Of a DNA stretch of 20,162 nt, positions 8,609 through 14,955 are shown piece after piece (positions within the stretch are counted from its first letter, which is position 1; every line of letters begins with the position of its first letter). Under the pieces are notes generated by a model, which was given only the letters and a program-made list of their open reading frames with translations, was not told the DNA's origin and made no database searches. A program made the position numbers and the translations under genes. Source of the stretch: Betaproteobacteria bacterium (GTDB taxonomy: Bacteria; Pseudomonadota; Gammaproteobacteria; Burkholderiales; SG8-41); NCBI GenBank assembly GCA_025353085.1, contig JANXRI010000335.1, forward strand, positions 1 to 20,162. Reading direction: 5' to 3'.

Positions 8609-9733
8609 ATGTTTGAACGTCCCGGGAGCGACTCCCAGGCGGTGCTCGTCAGTCTCGATTTCGGCGAACCGGATTATGCCGAATCGACCGAGGAACTCGC
8701 CCAACTTGCACTAAGCGCCCGCATCGGCATTGCCGGCGTCCTGCGCGGTAGACGCGCCCGACCCGACCCGAAGTTTTTCGCCGGCAGCGGCAAAGTTGAG
8801 GAACTCGGCGCACTCCTCGAGCAAAACGCCGCGGGACTCGCAATATTCAACCACGAACTGTCACCCGCGCAGGAGCGCAACCTCGAAAAGCAGCTCGGCT
8901 GCCGCGTCATCGATCGCGTGAGCCTGATACTCGATATCTTTGCGCAACGCGCGCACAGTCATGAAGGCAAGCTGCAGGTCGAACTCGCGCAACTCGAACA
9001 TCTCGCGACGCGACTCGTGCGCGGATGGACTCATCTGGAGCGGCAAAAAGGCGGTATCGGTTTGCGCGGACCTGGCGAAACGCAGTTGGAGACCGACCGC
9101 CGCCTGCTCGGCAAGCGGGTCAAACTTCTGAAGGACAAGCTCGGCCGGCTCGCCAGTCAGCGCTCAGTGCAGCGCCGCGCGCGGCGCCGCGCCAATGTGC
9201 TGTCTGTTTCGCTGGTCGGCTATACGAACGCCGGCAAGAGCACCTTGTTCAATGCGCTGACTCGCGCTCACGCGTATGCCGCGGATCAGCTGTTTGCAAC
9301 GCTTGATACAACCACGCGGCGGGTGTTTATGCCCAACGGTACAGCGTTGGTTTTGTCCGATACGGTTGGTTTTATCCGTCAGCTTCCGCATACGCTCGTA
9401 GCAGCATTCCGGGCGACGCTCGAAGAAACGATTCAGGCGGATCTACTGCTGCATGTGGTGGACGCCGGCAGCACGACGCGTGACGCCCAGATTGCCGCGG
9501 TGAACTCGGTGCTGGCGGAGATAGGCGCCGACCATATTCCGCAGATGCTCGTCTATAACAAGATCGATTTAAGCGGCGGTGAGCCGCGGGTCAAACGCGA
9601 TGAGTATGGTAAAATCGCCCGCCTCTGGATCAGTGCCCGACAGGGGTCGGGGCTTGATTTGGCGCGGGCGGCACTCGAAGAATACGCCGCCGGGGCGGGC
9701 CGCCATCCAGCGGAGCGACCCGCGGCGGCATGA
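8609..9733 (+). CDS. hflX: Ribosome-associated GTPase HflX
   Basis: A 374-residue GTPase that in E. coli splits stalled or heat-damaged 70S ribosomes. The N-terminal HflX domain contains DPKFFAGSGKVEEL and FNHELSPAQERNLEK. A coiled-coil linker carries the signature GGIGLRGPGETQLETDRR. The G domain follows, with P-loop GYTNAGKST at residues 204-212, the switch II motif DTVGFIRQLPH, and NKID for guanine recognition. The C-terminal tail is short and Ala/Arg/Pro-rich, without the longer extension of some family members. The ATG at 8609 has no strong Shine-Dalgarno. The stop is 16 bases before the chosen hflK start. Position between hfq and hflK is the standard arrangement. Confidence 0.97.
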   Translation: MFERPGSDSQAVLVSLDFGEPDYAESTEELAQLALSARIGIAGVLRGRRARPDPKFFAGSGKVEELGALLEQNAAGLAIFNHELSPAQERNLEKQLGCRVIDRVSLILDIFAQRAHSHEGKLQVELAQLEHLATRLVRGWTHLERQKGGIGLRGPGETQLETDRRLLGKRVKLLKDKLGRLASQRSVQRRARRRANVLSVSLVGYTNAGKSTLFNALTRAHAYAADQLFATLDTTTRRVFMPNGTALVLSDTVGFIRQLPHTLVAAFRATLEETIQADLLLHVVDAGSTTRDAQIAAVNSVLAEIGADHIPQMLVYNKIDLSGGEPRVKRDEYGKIARLWISARQGSGLDLARAALEEYAAGAGRHPAERPAAA

Positions 9734-9749
9734 GACGGATCAAACAATC

Positions 9750-11012
9750 ATGAGCACCTACTTGAAGTCATTTGGCGGCGCTGTCGCCGGACGCACGCGT
9801 CGCATCATCGGCGTGTTTATGTCGCTCAACGACCCGCAATGGGGGCGCGGCGGCGGCAAAAACCCGGGGCCGCCCGATCTCGACGAGTTGATGCGAAACT
9901 TCAACCAGAAGATTGGCTCGCTGTTCGGCCGCAAGGGCGGTGGCGGAGATGATCGTGGGCCGGGCAAACCGAGCTTCGCGCGATTCGGCGGTGGCGCCGG
10001 ACTGTTGATTGGCCTCGTCTTTCTGGTATGGCTCGCCAGCGGTTTCTACATTGTGGATGCCAGCCAGCGCGGCATGGTGCTGCGATTCGGCAAGTTCGTC
10101 GAAGAAACCGTGCCGGGCCCGCATTGGCATCTGCCGTTTCCGATTGAAACCGCTGAAATCGTCAATCTTTCGCAGGTTCGCACGATCGAGATCGGCTCGC
10201 GTAATGGCGGGAAAAGCAAAGTGCCGAAAGAATCGTTGATGCTGACCGACGATGCGAACATCATCGACATTCAGTTTGCTGTGCAGTACGTGGTTAAGAA
10301 CCCGCAGGAATTCCTGTTTGCGAACCGCGCGCCTGAAGACAGCGTGCTGCAGGCGGCTGAGACTGCAATTCGGGAAATCGTCGGCAAAAACACGATGGAC
10401 CTTGTGCTCTACAAAGGCCGCGCGCAAATTACGAGCGATGCGCAAAAGCTCACGCAGGAAATACTCGACCGTTATCGCACCGGCATCAGTATCAGCAAAG
10501 TGACGATGCAGAACGCGCAGCCGCCCGAGCAGGTGCAGGCGGCGTTTGACGATGCGGTTAAAGCAGGCCAGGACGGCGAGCGCCAGAAGAATGAAGGCCA
10601 GGCCTATTCGAATGACGTGGTGCCTAAAGCCGAGGGCGCCGCCGCGCGGTTGACGCAGGAGGCCGAAGGTTACAAGCAGCGTGTGATGGAACGGGCGGAA
10701 GGCGATGCGAGCCGGTTCCGGCAGATCGTCGCCGAATACAACAAGGCGCCCGCCGTTACGCGCGATCGTCTTTACATCGACGCCATGCAGGAAATCATGA
10801 CCAATACGAGCAAAGTGCTAATCGATCAGAAAGGCGGTAATAACTTGCTGTATTTACCGCTCGACAAATTGATGCAGATGACGGGGCCGGGCGTAACCCC
10901 ACCGGTCGACGCCATGAGCAAGCCGGCCGAGCCGAGCCCGGGCGCAGAGGCGTTGCCATCCGCATCGCGATCACGCGATGCGCTACGCAGCCGCGAACGG
11001 GAGCCGCGCTGA
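9750..11012 (+). CDS. hflK: FtsH protease modulator HflK (SPFH protein)
   Basis: A 420-residue bitopic inner-membrane protein that with HflC encloses the FtsH protease and modulates its activity. A Gly-rich cytoplasmic N terminus (SLNDPQWGRGGGKNPGPPDL) precedes a membrane segment at about residues 81-101 (GAGLLIGLVFLVWLASGFY). The SPFH domain begins IVDASQRGMVLRFGKFVEET and continues through GPHWHLPFPIE, with a long charged helix at AFDDAVKAGQDGERQKNEGQ. The tail is Pro/Ser/Arg-rich. Two starts are possible: ATG 9750, chosen for its position 16 bases after hflX and a weak purine run upstream, or ATG 9819 at MSLNDPQWG, where homology is strongest. The stop overlaps the hflC start in TGATG. Confidence 0.95.
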   Translation: MSTYLKSFGGAVAGRTRRIIGVFMSLNDPQWGRGGGKNPGPPDLDELMRNFNQKIGSLFGRKGGGGDDRGPGKPSFARFGGGAGLLIGLVFLVWLASGFYIVDASQRGMVLRFGKFVEETVPGPHWHLPFPIETAEIVNLSQVRTIEIGSRNGGKSKVPKESLMLTDDANIIDIQFAVQYVVKNPQEFLFANRAPEDSVLQAAETAIREIVGKNTMDLVLYKGRAQITSDAQKLTQEILDRYRTGISISKVTMQNAQPPEQVQAAFDDAVKAGQDGERQKNEGQAYSNDVVPKAEGAAARLTQEAEGYKQRVMERAEGDASRFRQIVAEYNKAPAVTRDRLYIDAMQEIMTNTSKVLIDQKGGNNLLYLPLDKLMQMTGPGVTPPVDAMSKPAEPSPGAEALPSASRSRDALRSREREPR

Positions 11013-11887
11013 TGAATAACAAGCTTGGCATGACGGTGGTCGCCGCTGTGATATTGCTGATCATCGTCTCGATGTCGGTGTTCGTCGTCGACACGCGGCA
11101 AAAAGGCATCGTGTTTCGCTTTGGTGAAATTGTCTACGTGATTAATCAGCCGGGCCTGTATATGAAGATCCCGCTGATCGACAACGTGCGTTATTTCGAC
11201 GCGCGGCTGTTGACCATTGATAGCGCGGAGCCCGAGCGGTTTCTGACCAAAGAGAAGAAGAACGTGCTCGTCGATCTTTTCGTCAAATGGCAGATTTCGG
11301 ACGTGCAGCTTTATTACATCAGCGTCAACGGCGACGAGTCGCGCGCCCAGATCCGCTTGTTGCAGACAATCAACGACGGCCTGCGCGCAGAATTCGGCAA
11401 ACGTGACGTTCACGAAGTCGTCTCTGGCGAACGTGATGTAATCATGGAGCGCATGCGCGAAAAAGCCAACGAAGACGCGGTGAAAATCGGCGTCGTCGTG
11501 CGTGACGTGCGATTGAAGCGGGTCGATTTGCCGCAAGAGGTCAGTGAGTCAGTTTACGGGCGGATGCGGGCAGAGCGCACGCGCGCCGCCAACACGCTGC
11601 GTTCAGAGGGCGCGGCGGAGTCGGAAAAAATTCGCGCCGATGCGGATCGGCAACGCGAAGTCATCCTGGCGAAGGCCTATCGCGAAGCTCAGCGCCTGAA
11701 GGGTGAAGGCGATGCCAAAGCGTCGGCCGTTTACGCGCGTGCTTACGAGCAGAATCCCGAGTTCTATGCTTTTTACCGCAGTCTCGATGCGTACACGAAG
11801 ACCTTCAGGACCAAGGGCGACGTGCTGGTGCTCGAGCCGAATTCGGAATTTTTCAAATACTTCAAGAACAGCAAACCGTCAAAGTAG
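11012..11887 (+). CDS. hflC: FtsH protease modulator HflC (SPFH protein)
   Basis: A 291-residue partner of HflK. The N-terminal membrane segment is at about residues 7-26 (MTVVAAVILLIIVSMSVFVV), followed by the SPFH domain (DTRQKGIVFRFGEIVYVI, GLYMKIPLIDNVRYFDARLL). A long charged helical region follows with RMRAERTRAANTLRSEGAAE and ADADRQREVILAKAYREAQR. The conserved C-terminal FYRSLDAYTKTF and VLEPNSEFFKYF are present. The start is coupled to hflK (one-base overlap) and has GGGAG at 10999-11003, eight bases upstream. HflC is normally produced in equal amounts with HflK, which the overlap would favour. Confidence 0.97.
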   Translation: MNNKLGMTVVAAVILLIIVSMSVFVVDTRQKGIVFRFGEIVYVINQPGLYMKIPLIDNVRYFDARLLTIDSAEPERFLTKEKKNVLVDLFVKWQISDVQLYYISVNGDESRAQIRLLQTINDGLRAEFGKRDVHEVVSGERDVIMERMREKANEDAVKIGVVVRDVRLKRVDLPQEVSESVYGRMRAERTRAANTLRSEGAAESEKIRADADRQREVILAKAYREAQRLKGEGDAKASAVYARAYEQNPEFYAFYRSLDAYTKTFRTKGDVLVLEPNSEFFKYFKNSKPSK

Positions 11888-11905
11888 CGCGGCGCAGGCC
11901 GGCGC

Positions 11906-12094
11906 GTGGGTAAGTATCTGCTGACGGGGCTGGCGCTCATGTTGATCGTCGAGGGCGTCATGCCGTTTGTTGCTCCCGGCGTCTGGCGCGAAACTTTCCG
12001 ACGCATCATCGAAATGTCCGACGGCCAGGTGAGGTTTATCGGGCTCATCTCCATGCTTTGCGGATTGCTGCTGCTGTTTTTTATGGCGCGGTAA
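11906..12094 (+). CDS. DUF2065 (YjeT-like) small membrane protein
   Basis: A 62-residue protein with two hydrophobic segments: about residues 4-24 (YLLTGLALMLIVEGVMPFVA) and about 42-60 (VRFIGLISMLCGLLLLFFMA). Between them is a charged loop with WRETFRRIIEM. This is the DUF2065/YjeT pattern, and members sit between hflC and purA or hisZ in many proteobacteria. It starts at GTG 11906, 18 bases after hflC, with only a weak AGG upstream. No function is established for the family; cotranscription with hflKC hints at a link to that membrane complex, which is inference only. Confidence 0.85.
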   Translation: MGKYLLTGLALMLIVEGVMPFVAPGVWRETFRRIIEMSDGQVRFIGLISMLCGLLLLFFMAR

Positions 12095-12152
12095 TTTGCG
12101 CGTCGATACACGACGTGGCCTAAGGAGTATCTGTATTCACGTGTATGCTTCC

Positions 12153-12173
12153 GGTTTGTTTTTTTGGCAAACC
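12153..12173 (+). other. Small inverted repeat in the hisZ leader
   Basis: GGTTTG at 12153-12158 pairs with CAAACC at 12168-12173 around a T-rich 9-base loop. The T run is in the loop, not after the stem, so it is not a classical terminator. It lies in the 100-base gap (12095-12194) before hisZ, which also has an unexplained AAGGAG at 12122-12127, far from the hisZ start. A role in hisZ-purA expression is possible but unproven. Confidence 0.3.
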
Positions 12174-12194
12174 CTTTCTTAGCGTTTGACGATT

Positions 12195-13352
12195 ATGCAT
12201 AAATGGCTGTTGCCTGAATATATCGAGGACGTTCTGCCGGAGCCTGCGCGCCGCATTGAAGCGCTAAGGCGGGGCATGCTCGACCTCTTTGAATTGCATG
12301 GCTATCAGCTGGTGGTGCCGCCCATGCTCGAATACGTGGAATCGCTGCTGACAGGCACCGGCCATGATCTCGATTTGCGCACGTTCAAGCTGGTTGACCA
12401 GTTGTCCGGCCGTACACTCGGGGTGCGTGCCGACATCACGCCGCAGGTCGCGCGCATCGATGCGCATTTAATGAACCGCAAGGGCGTCAACCGGCTTTGT
12501 TACGCGGGCAGCATTCTGCATACCCTGCCGGCGGGACTCAACCGTACGCGCGAACCCCTGCAAATCGGTGCTGAGATTTACGGTCACGCCGGAATCGAAA
12601 GCGATCTCGAGGTGCAGCGGCTGATGCTCGACGCCCTGCGGCTTGCGGGCGTCCAAAGTTTGCATCTTGACATCGGCCACGTCGCGGTTTTTCGCACACT
12701 CGTGCGCGAAGCGGGTGTCGGTGCTGAAATCGAGGGTGAACTCTTTCGGGCGGTGCAGGCGAAGGATGTGCCGGCACTCGATATGCTTGCCAATAAAATG
12801 GACCGCAAGCTTGGCGCGGCATTGCGCGCGTTGCCGGAACTTACGGGCGGCGTAGACGTGCTGGCGCGGGCGAAAAAGCTGCTGCCCGATTTCGCGGAAA
12901 TCAAACAAGCGCTCGGACAACTGCGCGCGATTGCCGCTTCGTTGCAGGATGCCGGCACTAATATCTGCTTCGATTTAGGCGAGTTGCGAGGCCTGCACTA
13001 TCACAGCGGCGTCGTGTTTGCCGTATACGCCCAAGGGTGGGCCAATGCCCTTGCGCTCGGCGGCCGCTACGACGAAGTCGGCCAGGCATTCGGTCGGGCC
13101 AGGCCAGCTACCGGATTCAGCATGGATCTGCGCGAAATCGTGGCAATCGCGCCGGTGACGGAACCGCGCACGTCGATACTTGCGCCGTATCTGCCAGCCG
13201 ATGCCGCGCTGCAGCGGCGCATCGCGGGCTTGCGCAAAGCAGGCGATGCAGTGATCGTGGATCTGCCCGGGCATGATAAAGCACGCGATGAACTTGGCTG
13301 CAATCGCCGGCTCGCGTTGCGCAATGGTAAATGGATCGTCGAGCCGCTCTGA
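12195..13352 (+). CDS. hisZ: ATP phosphoribosyltransferase regulatory subunit HisZ
   Basis: A 385-residue HisRS paralogue that joins with the short form of HisG in a hetero-octamer catalysing the first step of histidine synthesis, and mediates feedback inhibition. It has the class II synthetase fold (LPEYIEDVLPEPARRIEALR, GVRADITPQVARIDAHLM, then ALGGRYDEVGQAFGRARPAT and GFSMDLREI). It has no C-terminal anticodon-binding domain of HisS type and no LVRGLDYY motif; the corresponding place reads ELRGLHYHSG. The N terminus HKWLLPEYIEDVLP is typical of betaproteobacterial HisZ. ATG 12195 is chosen; a TTG three codons upstream is in frame but unlikely. Its presence predicts a short HisG elsewhere in the genome. 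Position before purA is the usual one in betaproteobacteria. Confidence 0.95.
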   Translation: MHKWLLPEYIEDVLPEPARRIEALRRGMLDLFELHGYQLVVPPMLEYVESLLTGTGHDLDLRTFKLVDQLSGRTLGVRADITPQVARIDAHLMNRKGVNRLCYAGSILHTLPAGLNRTREPLQIGAEIYGHAGIESDLEVQRLMLDALRLAGVQSLHLDIGHVAVFRTLVREAGVGAEIEGELFRAVQAKDVPALDMLANKMDRKLGAALRALPELTGGVDVLARAKKLLPDFAEIKQALGQLRAIAASLQDAGTNICFDLGELRGLHYHSGVVFAVYAQGWANALALGGRYDEVGQAFGRARPATGFSMDLREIVAIAPVTEPRTSILAPYLPADAALQRRIAGLRKAGDAVIVDLPGHDKARDELGCNRRLALRNGKWIVEPL

Positions 13353-13404
13353 CCGAAGGCTCGAGGGCAGAGGTTCTCACGGACAAAATGGGATAGAGAC
13401 ATCA

Positions 13405-14697
13405 ATGGCGAAAAATGTGGTCGTAATCGGCAGTCAGTGGGGTGACGAAGGGAAAGGCAAAATCGTCGACTGGCTGACAGATCATGCACAGGGCGTGGTG
13501 CGTTTCCAGGGCGGACACAATGCCGGGCATACCCTCGTCATTCGCGGCAAGAAAACGATTCTGCGTCTGATCCCGTCCGGCGTCTTGCGCGACGGTGTAG
13601 CGTGTTATATCGGCAACGGTGTTGTCCTGGCGCCCGATGCATTGTTAAAGGAAATCGGCGAACTCGAAGACGCGGGCGTTGATGTGACGAGCCGTTTGCA
13701 TATCAGCGAAGCCTGTCCCCTGATATTGCCGCATCATATTGCGATCGATCATGCGCGAGAAATCGCCAGGGGCGCAGGCAAGCTCGGCACCACCGGCCGT
13801 GGCATTGGACCGGCTTATGAAGACAAAGTTGCGCGACGCGCAATTCGGCTGCAGGACCTGTTGCATCGCGAGCGTTTCGCCGCCAAGTTGGGTGAGGTGC
13901 TCGATTACCACAACTTTGTGTTGAAGAACTATTTCGGTGCGGCGGTCGTCGACTTCCAAAAATCCCTCGATGACACGCTGGCGCTGGCGGAACGCATCAA
14001 GCCCATGGTGGCCGACGTGCCGCGCCTGCTGTACGACGCGCAAAAAGCGGGCAAGAGCCTGCTGTTTGAAGGCGCGCAGGGCACGTTGCTCGACGTCGAT
14101 CACGGCACTTATCCCTACGTAACTTCCAGCAACTGCGTGGCGGGCGCCGCTTGTGCGGGCGCCGGCGTGGGACCGCATCTGTTGCATTACGTGCTGGGAA
14201 TCACCAAGGCCTATACGACGCGCGTGGGCTCAGGGCCGTTTCCGACTGAGCTTGAAGACGATATCGGCAAGCATCTCGCCCGGCGCGGCAATGAGTTTGG
14301 CTCGGTCACGGGTCGCCCGCGGCGTTGCGGCTGGTTCGACGCTGCTGCGCTCAAGCGCTCAATTCAGATCAATGGTATTTCCGGGCTGTGCGTTACCAAG
14401 CTCGATGTGCTGGACGGCGTCGAGTCATTGCAACTGGGCGTCGGCTATCTGCTCGATGGAGAGCGGCGCGACTTGTTGCCGTCGGGCGCCGAGGCATTGG
14501 CGAAATGCGAGCCGGTGTATGAAAAGATTCCCGGCTGGTCCGGCAGCACCGTCGGCTTGACGCGTTACGAACAGTTGCCGGCTGAGGCGCGCCATTACTT
14601 GAAGCGCATCGAGGAAATTTGCGAAGTGCCGGTCGACATGATCTCAACCGGCGCGGAGCGCGCGGAAACCATTGTTCGCCGGCATCCGTTTGAATGA
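13405..14697 (+). CDS. purA: Adenylosuccinate synthetase
   Basis: A 430-residue cytoplasmic enzyme that joins IMP and aspartate with GTP hydrolysis, the first committed step to AMP. The N terminus VVVIGSQWGDEGKGKIVDWL carries the P-loop-like motif with catalytic D14, and GGHNAGHT carries H42; both match the family. Further conserved stretches are GTTGRGIGPAYEDK, LFEGAQGTLLDVDHGTYPYV, GPFPTEL and the C-terminal ISTGAERAETI. Length is normal. ATG 13405 starts the conserved region; the frame is open upstream into hisZ. The 52-base gap from hisZ has no obvious terminator, so hisZ and purA are probably cotranscribed. Confidence 0.98.
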   Translation: MAKNVVVIGSQWGDEGKGKIVDWLTDHAQGVVRFQGGHNAGHTLVIRGKKTILRLIPSGVLRDGVACYIGNGVVLAPDALLKEIGELEDAGVDVTSRLHISEACPLILPHHIAIDHAREIARGAGKLGTTGRGIGPAYEDKVARRAIRLQDLLHRERFAAKLGEVLDYHNFVLKNYFGAAVVDFQKSLDDTLALAERIKPMVADVPRLLYDAQKAGKSLLFEGAQGTLLDVDHGTYPYVTSSNCVAGAACAGAGVGPHLLHYVLGITKAYTTRVGSGPFPTELEDDIGKHLARRGNEFGSVTGRPRRCGWFDAAALKRSIQINGISGLCVTKLDVLDGVESLQLGVGYLLDGERRDLLPSGAEALAKCEPVYEKIPGWSGSTVGLTRYEQLPAEARHYLKRIEEICEVPVDMISTGAERAETIVRRHPFE

Positions 14698-14700
14698 TGC

Positions 14701-14820
14701 CAGAGCGAGGATTGAGGATTGAGGAACGAGGATTGAGGATCAGGAACTCACGATTCAACAGGGAGCGCGAGCGAGCCGCGATTTTTTCGCTCGATCCTGA
14801 ATCCTCAATCCACGCTCCTG
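14701..14820. repeat. 120-base palindromic repeat of GAGGATT-type units
   Basis: The left half repeats GAGGATT several times with GAGGAACGAGG variants. The right half is its inverse: 14704-14720 pairs with 14800-14816 with one mismatch in 17, and in another register 14730-14745 pairs with 14795-14811 with one bulge. An inner stem CGAGCGA/TCGCTCG (14768-14774 and 14787-14793) is nested inside. The element lies between the purA stop and the 3' end of the tRNA-Leu gene. It encodes no credible protein. It resembles non-autonomous palindromic intergenic repeats; whether other copies exist in this genome cannot be seen here. Confidence 0.7.
14766..14787 (+). terminator. Possible purA terminator inside the palindromic repeat
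   Basis: A short CGCG stem (14766-14769 and 14777-14780) with a 7-base loop is followed by ATTTTTT. It could end the purA transcript before it runs antisense through the tRNA gene. The stem is only four pairs and competes with the inner stem of the larger palindrome, so the call is weak. Confidence 0.25.
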
Positions 14821-14825
14821 ATTTC

Positions 14826-14912
14826 TGGTGCCCGGGAAGGGACTCGAACCCCCACAGTGTTACCACCGCATGGACCTGAACCATGTGCGTCTACCAATTC
14901 CGCCACCCGGGC
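14826..14912 (-). tRNA. tRNA-Leu (anticodon CAG)
   Basis: The minus strand reads as an 87-base class II tRNA with encoded CCA. The acceptor stem GCCCGGG/CCCGGGC closes it, the D-arm holds GCGGAATTGGTAGACGC, and the anticodon stem CATGG/CCATG carries loop TTCAGGT with anticodon CAG at plus-strand 14876-14878. The long variable arm (about 15 bases, GGTGGTAACACTGT region) and the T-arm GGGGGTTCGAGTCCC are both present. The long variable arm plus the G-rich D-loop identify leucine. It reads CUG codons, which are frequent in this GC-rich window. It is the only minus-strand gene found here. Confidence 0.97.
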
Positions 14913-14926
14913 ATGCGAGGCGGGCA

Positions 14927-14955
14927 AATTTAATCATTAAGGACACTTTTGTCAA
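14927..14955 (-). promoter_or_regulatory. Sigma-70 promoter of the tRNA-Leu gene, overlapping the rnr start
   Basis: On the minus strand there is a perfect TTGACA (plus 14950-14955), a 17-base spacer, and TAAATT (plus 14927-14932). A GC-rich stretch TGCCCGCC lies between the -10 box and the tRNA, typical of promoters under stringent control. The predicted transcript start is about 14919-14920, some seven bases before the mature 5' end at 14912. The -35 box covers the TTG/ATG start region of rnr on the other strand. Confidence 0.8.

Noticed and set aside
12141..12182. 13-codon GTG leader peptide before hisZ
   Set aside because: Spacing from AAGGAG is 13 bases, no histidine codons are present, and nothing else supports translation; kept only as a finding about the leader.
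14694..14879. 61-codon plus-strand frame across the palindromic repeat and tRNA
   Set aside because: Its translation contains RGLRIEERGLRI from the repeat and CPGRDSNPH from the antisense of the tRNA, a well-known false-gene pattern.
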